Part shown: positions 1-5,488 of the stretch, piece by piece
Numbering within the stretch: the first letter of the stretch is position 1
Layout: every line of letters starts with the position of its first letter
Origin: Planctomycetales bacterium
GTDB lineage: Bacteria; Planctomycetota; Planctomycetia; Pirellulales; Thermoguttaceae
NCBI GenBank assembly: GCA_007122045.1
Contig: SKJM01000158.1
Span: forward strand, 1-7,465
DNA: 7,465 nt
Reading direction: 5' to 3'
Position numbers and translations under genes: made by a program
Notes under the pieces: generated by a model
The model's input: the letters and a program-made list of their open reading frames with translations, nothing else
Told to the model about the DNA's origin: nothing
The model's database searches: none

Positions 1-149
1 GCCATCGCCTCGGGTGAGGTGATTCGCGCGAGCTTCTCGGCAAACTCGTCGGCCACCCGCCTCGCGTCCGAGCCGGAGGCCGCGGGCGCCGGAAGGCCCA
101 CGGGCACAAGTACGCAAACACACGCCAGGGCTGCCATGAAGGGTTGCAT
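1..149 (-). CDS. Secreted protein, N-terminal part only (runs off the window)
   Basis: The first 49 codons of a minus-strand gene are visible; the rest lies before base 1. The protein opens MQPFMAALACVCVLVPVGLP and continues with APAASGSDARRVADEF. This is a signal-peptide pattern: a short N-terminus, a hydrophobic core at residues 4-20, and small residues (APAAS) around a likely cleavage point near residues 22-25. After it comes a charged, probably helical stretch at residues 27-45. The start at 149 is chosen because a strong GGAGGAA site lies 5 nt upstream. A second in-frame ATG at residue 5 would lose the spacing and shorten the leader peptide. The Cys residues at 10 and 12 lie inside the hydrophobic core and are not followed by a lipobox-like context, so I favour secretion over lipoprotein anchoring. 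Function cannot be named from this fragment. Confidence 0.75.
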   Translation of the reverse strand, partial: MQPFMAALACVCVLVPVGLPAPAASGSDARRVADEFAEKLARITSPEAM

Positions 150-154
150 CGGGG

Positions 155-162
155 TTCCTCCG
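155..162 (-). promoter_or_regulatory. Ribosome binding site for the secreted-protein gene
   Basis: On the minus strand the bases read CGGAGGAA, 5 nt before the ATG at 149. It is a near-perfect Shine-Dalgarno site and fixes that start. Confidence 0.75.
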
Positions 163-182
163 GTCGGGGTGATGTTGCGGCG

Positions 183-213
183 CTTCCGGGCCGGGCACGA
201 CCGGGGCCGGAAG
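183..213 (-). promoter_or_regulatory. GC-rich leader hairpin upstream of the secreted-protein gene
   Basis: CTTCCGG at 183-189 is perfectly complementary to CCGGAAG at 207-213, and the enclosed sequence contains further CCGG blocks that can extend the stem. If transcription starts from the -10-like box at 225-230, this hairpin falls inside a leader of about 70 nt, ending some 20 nt before the Shine-Dalgarno site. It could stabilise the mRNA or modulate translation. No known riboswitch motif is recognised. Confidence 0.4.
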
Positions 214-224
214 GTGGACCTCGC

Positions 225-246
225 AATATAAAAACATTGGACCAAT
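225..246 (-). promoter_or_regulatory. Possible -10 box and adjacent palindrome for the secreted-protein gene
   Basis: The minus strand reads TATATT at 230-225, a good -10 hexamer in otherwise GC-rich DNA. Just upstream lies the perfect palindrome ATTGGaCCAAT (236-246), which would occupy the spacer/-35 side and could be an operator. No convincing -35 hexamer is seen 17 nt upstream, so the promoter may be activator-dependent, or the match may be chance. Confidence 0.35.
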
Positions 247-249
247 CCG

Positions 250-273
250 CTGGGCCGGAATCAAGAGGCCCAG
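250..273. repeat. Inverted repeat, 7-bp arms
   Basis: CTGGGCC (250-256) and GGCCCAG (267-273) form perfect arms around a 10-nt loop. It lies upstream of the putative promoter of the gene at 1-149 and downstream of the gene remnant ending at 331. It may be a protein-binding site or a hairpin in the 3' region of that remnant; there is no T-tract to make it an intrinsic terminator. Confidence 0.35.
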
Positions 274-305
274 TTCAACGGTGACACAACACGACCGGGA
301 TGCGG

Positions 306-327
306 GGGCGGCGGCCAGCCGCCGCTC
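306..327 (-). terminator. GC-rich hairpin right after a minus-strand stop codon
   Basis: Arms 306-314 and 319-327 (core GCGGCGG/CCGCCGC, one G-T pair in the outer part) form a 9-bp stem with the loop CCAG. It begins only a few bases after the stop codon (331-333) of the minus-strand remnant, where a terminator would sit. It has no U-tract, so intrinsic termination is doubtful; it may simply protect the 3' end. Confidence 0.35.
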
Positions 328-330
328 ACG

Positions 331-500
331 TTACCGCACCGCCGCGCGCAGGTCGGGCAGATCGTAGACGGTGAGGGCGGCGTGGAGGGTGTGGACGAAC
401 TGGTCGGCCGCCAGGGGGTTGGCGACGATGTGCTCGAACCACTCGGGACCGCCTTCGAGGTCGACCGTGCACATCGCCGCGCTGGCCCACCACTTCGCCC
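331..500 (-). pseudogene. C-terminal remnant of an unrecognised protein
   Basis: The minus strand encodes about 55 residues ending at a TAA (331-333). They look like genuine protein, including WWASAAMCTVDLEGG, PEWFEHIVANP and LHAALTVYDLPDLRAAVR: balanced composition with aromatic and acidic residues, unlike GC-rich noise. Upstream of about 490-500 the same frame becomes Arg/Pro-rich, because it runs antisense to the repeat copy at 482-571. No start codon with a ribosome binding site belongs to this segment. I therefore read it as the 3' end of a gene whose 5' part was replaced. The family is not recognised. The right boundary is uncertain by about 20 bases, because the remnant and the repeat copy overlap at the junction. 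Confidence 0.45.
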
Positions 501-571
501 GCCGCACCGCCCGCCGCTTCGGCCTGGGTCCGCAATCGGCCACCTCCGACGATCTGACGTTGCTGGCCGCG
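482..571 (+). repeat. Direct repeat copy A (decayed coding fragment)
   Basis: The core at 506-571 matches 1059-1124 at 58 of 66 positions (88%), and the similarity starts at CTGGCCCA (482). Read on the plus strand, copy A gives LAHHFARRTARRFGLGPQS followed by TSDDLTLLAA. Copy B gives LAHRRAARRFGLRPQS and IPDDVTLLAA. The two differ by a 9-nt, three-codon indel and several substitutions but keep the reading frame, which suggests both derive from one coding sequence. Copy A loses the similarity after LAA and has no upstream coding part, so it is a fragment. Confidence 0.6.
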
Positions 572-744
572 CCTGGGCCCGCTACCGCTGAGGCAACCAT
601 GGATGGACGGGACGGTCCCCTTCGGGGCCAATGCGGGCACGAGATGTTTGTGGCCTTGCAGTCGGAGCGGCCATAGGTTGCATCGGCCCGCGATCGCACC
701 GCCCCCGAAAGGGATGGCCCTACTGTGGGGGGGCGAGACGCGGG
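572..744. other. Intergenic stretch between repeat copy A and the antitoxin promoter
   Basis: I see no convincing gene here. There is a small CCCC-TTC-GGGG hairpin near 617-628 and a run of seven G near 727-733. Open frames on both strands are Arg/Pro/Gly-rich and look like GC-driven noise. The block may be more decayed or repetitive DNA, but I cannot assign it. Confidence 0.4.
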
Positions 745-773
745 TAGGCAACCGTAGTGCTGCGCGGTATACT
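745..773 (+). promoter_or_regulatory. Sigma-70-like promoter of the antitoxin-like gene
   Basis: TAGGCA (745-750, 4 of 6 matches to TTGACA) and TATACT (768-773, 5 of 6 to TATAAT) are separated by exactly 17 nt. Transcription would start near 780, leaving a short leader that holds the GAGGGTG ribosome binding site (788-794) before the ATG at 799. Confidence 0.5.
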
Positions 774-798
774 GGAGGAAACTGCATGAGGGTGAACT

Positions 799-1023
799 AT
801 GAAAATCGACCTGACCGCAACGGTGATCGGCGGATCGTTGGAACTCGACACGCCCCTCGCGTTGCCCGACAAGAGTCGAGTCCGGGTGACGATTGAGTCG
901 CTAAGCGAGACAAACGACGGCTGGCAAACCGCGCTGAGGGCATTGGATCGACTCCGCCGAGAGCGGCCGATCCGCGCCCAGGGCTTGCGATTCACGCGAG
1001 ACGAACTCCATCAGCGCCGTTGA
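799..1023 (+). CDS. Small antitoxin-like protein (AF2212/DUF104-like)
   Basis: This is a complete 74-residue protein. The N-terminal half, MKIDLTATVIGGSLELDTP then LALPDKSRVRVTIESL (residues 1-36), has the beta-rich layout of the AF2212-like (DUF104) antitoxins: a short strand, a 'GG-LEL-PL-LP' turn, then a strand ending 'RVRVTIE'. The C-terminal half is helical and basic, ending RFTRDELHQRR, a tail of the type that occupies a partner PIN toxin. The start is supported by GAGGGTG 4-5 nt upstream and by a promoter at 745-773. The product would be a cytoplasmic DNA-binding and toxin-neutralising protein. No PIN-domain (VapC-type) gene follows; the next bases encode the unrelated short frame 1020-1166. 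It is therefore an orphan antitoxin, or one acting on a toxin encoded elsewhere. Family assignment is by pattern memory, not by search. Confidence 0.65.
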   Translation: MKIDLTATVIGGSLELDTPLALPDKSRVRVTIESLSETNDGWQTALRALDRLRRERPIRAQGLRFTRDELHQRR

Positions 1024-1166
1024 TCCGTTTGCATGAGTCGGACCTGGCCCATCGCCGCGCCGCCCGCCGCTTCGGCCTGCGTCCGCAGTCGCCCATCCCC
1101 GACGACGTGACGTTGCTGGCCGCGTACGACGCGATTCGCATTGCAGTCCCGAAGGAACGTTCCTAA
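1020..1166 (+). pseudogene. Short coding fragment containing repeat copy B
   Basis: In the frame ending at TAA 1164-1166 the DNA reads LIRLHESDLAHRRAARRFG, then LRPQSPIPDDVTLLAAYDAI, then RIAVPKERS. It is about 48 residues if started at the TTG at 1020, which overlaps the antitoxin's TGA stop by two bases. The composition looks protein-like, and the 1044-1124 part is conserved in frame with copy A, which argues it was once translated. The overlap position is where a toxin gene would be expected, but there is no PIN motif (no early Asp-Thr, no later acidic cluster). I favour the C-terminal end of a larger unknown protein, its 5' part lost. A real translationally coupled small gene is the alternative. 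Confidence 0.4.
1044..1124 (+). repeat. Direct repeat copy B
   Basis: Partner of the copy at 482-571, with 88% identity over the 66-bp core at 1059-1124. It lies in the same orientation, about 560 bp away, so the two copies flank the antitoxin-like gene and its promoter. Confidence 0.6.
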
Positions 1167-1204
1167 GGCAACCCCGGGTTGCTTCCGCATGGTCGGGCTG
1201 CGCA

Positions 1205-1385
1205 TCAGTAACCCCTCGCCTTGCGCACGTACTCGCGGTCCTCCTCCGAGAGCGCGTCGATGTTGACCTCGATCCGGGTCCCGTCGCGGCGCTCGAGCGT
1301 AACGATTCCCACCAGCGCATCGATGTACCGTGCCTCGACGCTGAATCGCCCATCGGCCGACCGCCACACCCGCCACCTCTCGTCC
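1205..1385 (-). pseudogene. 3' remnant of an SHD1-domain protein gene
   Basis: The minus strand ends at TGA (1205-1207) and encodes about 59 residues. They match the SLA1 homology domain 1 (SHD1, PF03983) pattern: [16 protein letters not shown], then [20 protein letters not shown], then [14 protein letters not shown]. The hallmark elements are the Trp followed by a G-R-F-S-V-E-A turn, a 'V-L-x-x-DG-x-x-I-x-V' hairpin and a 'LSEED-x-x-YV' end. SHD1 domains are often found in planctomycete secreted or membrane proteins and in eukaryotic Sla1. Just beyond the domain (about 1385) the sequence switches abruptly to a sigma-54 activator fragment on the opposite strand, so the rest of this gene is missing. 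An ATG exists further out at 1540, but the residues between it and the domain are antisense to the AAA+ fragment and not credible. Confidence 0.7.
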
Positions 1386-1678
1386 TGCGGCTCCGGCAAG
1401 GAAGTGATCGCGCGGGCCATCCACGACCGCGCGTCGCGCGCCCGGGGTCCGTTCCTTCGCGTCAACTGCGGGGTCATCCCGCCGGACCTGATCGACTCGG
1501 AGCTATTCGGCCACGAGGAGGGCGCGTTCACGGGGGCCACGTCCTTGCGACGAGGGTGGTTCGAGCGGGCCGATCAGGGTATCCTGCTGCTCGATGAAAT
1601 CGGCGAGCTGCCGCGGCCCGCGCAGGTCCGGCTGCTCCGCGTGCTGCAGGGGGGGCGTTCGAGCGGGTCGGCGGAAAA
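1386..1678 (+). pseudogene. Sigma-54 activator AAA+ domain fragment, truncated at both ends and frameshifted
   Basis: The plus strand encodes the first half of an NtrC-type AAA+ module. It has the end of Walker A ([12 protein letters not shown], 1389-1424), the [20 protein letters not shown] stretch, the sigma-54-contacting GAFTGA loop (1521-1538), Walker B ([10 protein letters not shown], 1581-1610), and [10 protein letters not shown]. The expected F-E-R-V-G-G follows, but in the next frame (1658-1675): only 8 nt separate the CAG codon from TTC, where 9 would keep frame, and a run of seven G (1649-1655) sits there. One base appears to have been lost in that run. The usual GE(S/T) start of Walker A, the receiver or sensor domain, the second half of the AAA+ domain and the HTH are all absent. 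The fragment abuts the SHD1 remnant on the left and the 30-bp repeats on the right. It cannot make a working activator. Confidence 0.85.
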
Positions 1679-1794
1679 GACAGGCTGGAAAGCCTATCGC
1701 GCGTCGGGGACAGGCTGGAAAGCCTGTCCTACGTTGGCGACAGGCTGGAAAGCCTATCCTACGTTGGGGACAGGCTGGAAAGCCTATCCTACGT
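1679..1794. repeat. Four tandem 30-bp hairpin repeats
   Basis: Units start at 1679, 1709, 1739 and 1769; the last stops after 26 bp. Each begins GACAGGCTGGAAAGCCT. Unit 2 is a perfect hairpin (8-bp stem GACAGGCT/AGCCTGTC with the loop GGAA). In units 1, 3 and 4 one stem position is C opposite A on the plus strand but U opposite G in a minus-strand RNA, so the stem survives only in minus-strand RNA. That strand carries the permease, whose stop codon is 13 nt away, so the hairpins may act in its 3' region. The array also marks the right-hand break of the sigma-54 activator fragment. This resembles short dispersed repeats I recall from planctomycete genomes. Confidence 0.85.
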
Positions 1795-1807
1795 GGCCTG
1801 CCCTGCA

Positions 1808-2878
1808 TCAGGCCAAGGGCATCAGCCGGGCCAGCAGCAGCGTGAGGGCAAGGCCCGTGGCGCCGAGGAGCACCAGCTCGAGGGTCCAGGTCTTGAGGGT
1901 CTCCAGTTCGGTCAGGCCGCTCATGCGGGCGAAGATCCAGAAGCCGCTGTCGTTCATCCAGGAGCCCACCACCGACCCGCTGCCGATAGCCGTGGCCAGG
2001 TACACGGGGTGGCAGCCGAGCACGTCGGGCGTGGCGCCGAAGCTGGCCATGATGCTGGCGGCGACCATCATGCTGACGGTGCCGGAACCTTGGGCCACTT
2101 TCAGCAGGGCCGCGACCGCGAAGCCCAACGGCAGGAGCACCATGCCGGCTCCTTCTCCGCCCCCGGCGAACGTGTCGCGCAGGGTGGTTTCGATGCCGGT
2201 CTCGCGCAGCATGGCGCCGAACGCGCCCCCGCCGGCCGTGATGAGAATAATCACCCCGCCGCTCATCAGGGCGGTTTCCGTACTGCGGGCAAGCTCGACG
2301 AGCGTCAGGCGGCGGTGGCGCGCTAGCATGACCATGGCAACCACCGCGGCCAGCAGCAGCGCCAGGTTCGGGTTGCCGGTTACCGCGGTCACGTTGGCTA
2401 TGCGGCGCGCCGTGGAGGGTGCGGGTTCGGCCCCGTCGACCGTGGCGTTGTCGAACTCGGCCCCGTCGGCCCCGGTCCCATCGACCTCCGCCACGGCATT
2501 CTCGCCAACGGCTTCGAGTGCCGGAATGCCGGCCCAGGCCTGCGCGGCGGTATTCGCTGAGATGAGCACCACCGGCAGCACCACCGGCGCCAGGGCCAGC
2601 CACAGCGGCGGCAAGTGGGCGTCGTCGAGCGGCTCGGGTTCGGGGGCGTCGCCGATGGGCCGCATGGGAATATCGATCAACCGGCTCAGCACCCGCGCCC
2701 CCACCAGCCCCACCGCCGCCGTCGGAACGGCAATGAATCCTCCCACGAGCATCATCAGCCCCAGGTCCACGCCCAATTCCGCCGCGATGAGTGCCAGGAA
2801 GGCATGTACGCGGAGGATGAGGATCATCCCCAGCACGGTACCCAGCCCGATCAGCAGTACGACGACGGGGTACGGCAT
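1808..2878 (-). CDS. GntP-family permease with an apparent internal deletion
   Basis: 356 residues, integral membrane. The C-terminal two thirds are a clear GntP-family (gluconate/organic acid:H+ symporter, PF02447) match: [14 protein letters not shown] (217-229), [16 protein letters not shown] (261-276) and [18 protein letters not shown] (297-314), then [12 protein letters not shown] (321-332). Residues 110-165 form a long acidic, Ala/Gly-rich insertion between membrane segments. The N-terminus is abnormal. The opening segment ([20 protein letters not shown], then HAFLALIAA) passes directly into [14 protein letters not shown], which in the family normally lies after several more helices. Family members usually have about 440-450 residues or more, so roughly 110-160 are missing although the frame is intact. 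The start at 2878 lies 7 nt after the upstream stop with no good ribosome binding site, suggesting translational coupling. Transport activity is doubtful. Confidence 0.85.
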   Translation of the reverse strand: MPYPVVVLLIGLGTVLGMILILRVHAFLALIAAELGVDLGLMMLVGGFIAVPTAAVGLVGARVLSRLIDIPMRPIGDAPEPEPLDDAHLPPLWLALAPVVLPVVLISANTAAQAWAGIPALEAVGENAVAEVDGTGADGAEFDNATVDGAEPAPSTARRIANVTAVTGNPNLALLLAAVVAMVMLARHRRLTLVELARSTETALMSGGVIILITAGGGAFGAMLRETGIETTLRDTFAGGGEGAGMVLLPLGFAVAALLKVAQGSGTVSMMVAASIMASFGATPDVLGCHPVYLATAIGSGSVVGSWMNDSGFWIFARMSGLTELETLKTWTLELVLLGATGLALTLLLARLMPLA

Positions 2879-2885
2879 GGCGAAG

Positions 2886-5075
2886 CTACGGCGTGCCCTT
2901 GGTGAGCATCGCGCCCTTGATAAACCAGCCGTCCGCCTCGCTGGTAACGACGGTTCCGGCCGGGCCGAGATACCGCCGGACCACTTCGAAATCGGGCAGC
3001 TCCGAGCCGTCGATCTGCTGCTCGCGCAGTTCGTGCCGCCTTCCCGTACCGAGCACCGCGTTGAGGACCCGCGCAAACAGCGTCTCGCCCTCCGGCATTC
3101 GCCCCTGGCGAAGCAGCTCGTACGCGGGCCGGTACTCCTCGTCGGTGCGCGAGAACAACTGCGCACTGCGGGCTTCGATTCCCAGCTTCTCGATCGCCGC
3201 CCGGGTCACCCGGTAGTCGATGTCGTCGCTCAACGGCCGGGAGGAGCCGTCCGGCTTCAAAATGCCCTCGAGGAAATCCAGGTGCGACGCCACCAGCAGG
3301 TGCCCGTGCGCCACCGTCACCGCGGCGTTCGGCAGCAGCCGCTGCTCCTCCTCCTCCTCCTCCAGGTCGTCCAACTCCGGCCTCAGCGGCCGGGTCAGGG
3401 CGGGCAGTTCGGGCATGTCGCCGAGCTGCACCCTGGGTACGCGGATGTCGCCCGGCTCCTCTTCGACCAGTTCCCACACCTCGTACCCCTCGATCTCGCG
3501 GCGCCGGGCGGCCGGGTCGTTTTCCATCGACTTGGCGATCGCCGCGGCAACCTGCTTCGGAACCTTCGCCTCGATGGCGAACAGCAACCGCTCGCTGGCC
3601 GGGCCGATGGGAAGGCGGTAATCGCTGAGGACCGAAATGCGGGGACCGAGGTGGTCGATTAGTTCCCCGCGCAAATCGAGTTGCGGCCCCTTCGGGTCCT
3701 CCTTCAGGCTCGTCAGCACTTCCTCCCACAGCCCCACCTGCTTCTGGTAGGCCCGCAGTTCCCCGCCCATCTTCCGGATGATGAACACATCGGGGCCGTG
3801 TTCGATTTCCCACGCCTGGTCGGGCTCGATTTCCCGGACCGGCATCTTGGCGGGGAGTTCGGCGCCGAAGTCGGCGAAGCCCGCCCGCAACGCACCCGAC
3901 AAAACGCCGGCCGCAAGCTGGCCCTCATGCTCCAGGGAAACGGCGAACAGGAAGACAACGCCGCCGAACAGCTCGTCGAACAGGGGGCCGAAGTGGTCGA
4001 ACATGTTCTGGATGTCGGCGTAGAACGTGCTGTAGGTGGCCAGGTCGCTCGGCACCCACGGTTGGGGGGTGAAGTCGGCGGCGTTGGGGAAGGCGAGCAT
4101 CTTCATCGCGCCCGCGTAGGGCTTCGGGGCGTGGACAGCCGTTCGGTGGACCGCCTCGTGGTCCTCGACGGCGAAGTCGACAAAGCCGCCCACCCCGCGA
4201 ATCGCCTCGAACCCCTGGTCCCGCAAGAGTGCGAGCATATCCCGCCCCCGGCGCGGTTCCGGCGGCGGCGAGAGGACGCGCATCGCCTCGGCCAGCGCGA
4301 TCGGGCGGATGTACCAGCGGAACTGCGCCCGATCTCGGCCGGCATCCTTCGCGCAGCGGTTCATCACGGCCTGGAACGAGGGCACCTGGTCCAACGACGC
4401 CGTGCCGGCGGCTTGCATTTGCGAAAGGACGCCGCGGATCACGTCCAAGTTGTCGGAGACGCCCAACACGCGGTCGGTCAGGAAGTAGATCGCCCGGCCT
4501 GGTCCCGGCGGTCGGCCCGCCTGCCCCGCCCCGGGAACCTGCCCGGGACGCCAGCCCCCTTCTGCGGGGGGTCGGGCGGGCAGATCGAACACGATCAACG
4601 TCGTGCCCGACACCTCGAAGGTCTGCCGCTTCGCGCCGTCGCGAAGCAAATTGGCGCTCACCGTCTCAAGAAGCTGTTGCGCCTCGGCGATGTTGCCCGT
4701 CACGTCCACCAGCATGGCCACGGCCGCCTCACGGCGGACGGGCTGGATCATGGCCACGGCGATTTCACCCGACGGCACGCCCTCGAGGTCTTCGAGCTTC
4801 AACCCCAGCCGCTCGCCGAGGTCCGACCAACGCTCCCGGAACTGCCTTTGCAGGTCCTGCGCGAACGGCTCCATCACGGGGTCGGCCATGAGTTCGCCGA
4901 ACTGCGTCTGGTTCCAATGGTCGAGCAGTTGGTCGTAATCTTCGACCGCCGCGAAACCGACCGTCGTCGCCGGCAACAGGCGTTCGCTGCGCAACGGCTC
5001 GGCGGCGCGAAGCCCCGCCGCATTCAGAACCACGCTCCCACTGCCTACAAGGAACATCAGCATGATACGGTACAC
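2886..5075 (-). CDS. Large secreted DUF3352-like protein
   Basis: 729 residues from a GTG start at 5075. This start is chosen because AAGGAGGT (5088-5081) lies 5 nt upstream and because the protein then opens with a proper signal peptide: [20 protein letters not shown], cleavage likely after GLRA, before [11 protein letters not shown]. Longer in-frame starts (up to 5174) would put charged residues before the signal and ignore the ribosome site. The mature part resembles the DUF3352-type periplasmic proteins common in planctomycetes: [19 protein letters not shown], a W-x-x-T-x-F-G-E-L-M-x-D-P segment near 54-68, then [20 protein letters not shown] (about 90-109), repeated later in the protein as bimodal beta-alpha blocks. 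A run of Glu (about 571-577) interrupts a linker. No catalytic motif is visible and no function is known. It is the first gene of an operon with the permease at 1808-2878. Confidence 0.8.
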   Translation of the reverse strand: MYRIMLMFLVGSGSVVLNAAGLRAAEPLRSERLLPATTVGFAAVEDYDQLLDHWNQTQFGELMADPVMEPFAQDLQRQFRERWSDLGERLGLKLEDLEGVPSGEIAVAMIQPVRREAAVAMLVDVTGNIAEAQQLLETVSANLLRDGAKRQTFEVSGTTLIVFDLPARPPAEGGWRPGQVPGAGQAGRPPGPGRAIYFLTDRVLGVSDNLDVIRGVLSQMQAAGTASLDQVPSFQAVMNRCAKDAGRDRAQFRWYIRPIALAEAMRVLSPPPEPRRGRDMLALLRDQGFEAIRGVGGFVDFAVEDHEAVHRTAVHAPKPYAGAMKMLAFPNAADFTPQPWVPSDLATYSTFYADIQNMFDHFGPLFDELFGGVVFLFAVSLEHEGQLAAGVLSGALRAGFADFGAELPAKMPVREIEPDQAWEIEHGPDVFIIRKMGGELRAYQKQVGLWEEVLTSLKEDPKGPQLDLRGELIDHLGPRISVLSDYRLPIGPASERLLFAIEAKVPKQVAAAIAKSMENDPAARRREIEGYEVWELVEEEPGDIRVPRVQLGDMPELPALTRPLRPELDDLEEEEEEQRLLPNAAVTVAHGHLLVASHLDFLEGILKPDGSSRPLSDDIDYRVTRAAIEKLGIEARSAQLFSRTDEEYRPAYELLRQGRMPEGETLFARVLNAVLGTGRRHELREQQIDGSELPDFEVVRRYLGPAGTVVTSEADGWFIKGAMLTKGTP

Positions 5076-5080
5076 GAAAT

Positions 5081-5088
5081 ACCTCCTT
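5081..5088 (-). promoter_or_regulatory. Ribosome binding site deciding a GTG start
   Basis: The minus strand reads AAGGAGGT, a full anti-16S match, 5 nt before GTG at 5075. It decides that start over the upstream in-frame ATGs. Confidence 0.85.
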
Positions 5089-5111
5089 AAGATTCTCAAT
5101 TTTCTTAGTCC

Positions 5112-5158
5112 AGCCATTTTGGCTAACAAGCACACTTTCACATCGGACACTACAGTGT
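5112..5158 (-). promoter_or_regulatory. Palindromes in the promoter region of the DUF3352-like gene
   Basis: Two short inverted repeats lie in the AT-richer DNA upstream of the start at 5075: AGCCA-ttt-TGGCT (5112-5124) and ACACT-ac-AGTGT (5147-5158). They sit 24-70 bp before the ribosome binding site, where operators would be. A TTTACA hexamer overlaps the second one on the minus strand and could be a -35, but I find no good -10 at the right distance. Promoter placement is therefore not claimed. Confidence 0.35.
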
Positions 5159-5187
5159 AAACCGATTGGGCCATTGACGCTAGAGCG

Positions 5188-5272
5188 GTTGGAGTGCCGT
5201 CCTCAGGCGGCTGCCCCGTTGGAGTCCCGGCTTTAGGCGGCTCTTCCGACCGGCTAAAGCCGGGACTCCAAC
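5188..5272. repeat. Repeat cluster with a perfect 19-bp inverted repeat
   Basis: Two direct 30-bp units start at 5188 and 5218 (23 of 30 identical, both opening GTTGGAGT and sharing GGCGGCT). A third, inverted copy follows. GTTGGAGTCCCGGCTTTAG (5218-5236) pairs perfectly with 5254-5272 across a 17-nt loop. It lies between divergent genes, so it is not a normal terminator position. It could form a cruciform or hairpin, or be a dispersed non-coding repeat; very similar 'GGAGTCCCGGCTTTAG' elements are ones I associate with planctomycete genomes. Bases 5273-5471 hold nothing else I can name. Confidence 0.85.
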
Positions 5273-5471
5273 TCCAAGTCCCTCTCTGCCCACAGCCGCA
5301 TGGAACGGTCGGCCCGGATTTACTGTCTCGCGCAAGCTGCGTATTCCACCCACACTACCGCATCGAAAGTCGGACCGTTTGTGAAGGAAGGCAAAGTTAC
5401 CAGAAATGCTCTTCAAAAGGCCACTAACGCCCCACCCGTAGTGGCGGTAGACTGCCCACCCCAACTCCAGG

Positions 5472-5477
5472 CATAAT
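5472..5477 (+). promoter_or_regulatory. Possible -10 box of the HD phosphohydrolase gene (near-leaderless)
   Basis: CATAAT (5472-5477) matches TATAAT at 5 of 6 positions and ends 11 nt before the ATG at 5489. Transcription would start at about 5484-5489, leaving 0-5 nt of leader. No Shine-Dalgarno site precedes the ATG. The -35 side (TAGACT, 18-nt spacing) is weak. Confidence 0.4.
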
Positions 5478-5488
5478 ACCCTATTACC

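Noticed and set aside
331..1166. Insertion sequence bounded by the two direct repeats
   Set aside because: No transposase, no terminal inverted repeats, and the direct repeats are too long and too diverged to be target-site duplications.
1679..1794. CRISPR array
   Set aside because: The 30-bp units are directly tandem with no unique spacers, and no cas genes are nearby.
1221..3662. A very long plus-strand open frame of 813 codons
   Set aside because: Only its 1386-1650 part is real (the AAA+ fragment). The rest is antisense to the permease and the DUF3352-like gene, with Ser/Ala/Pro/Arg-rich noise typical of high-GC DNA.
3681..5090. A 469-codon plus-strand open frame
   Set aside because: It mirrors the DUF3352-like gene and is His/Gln/Arg-rich with no recognisable domain or ribosome site.
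5218..5272. Intrinsic terminator
   Set aside because: It lies between two divergent gene starts and has no T-run; it fits a repeat cluster better.
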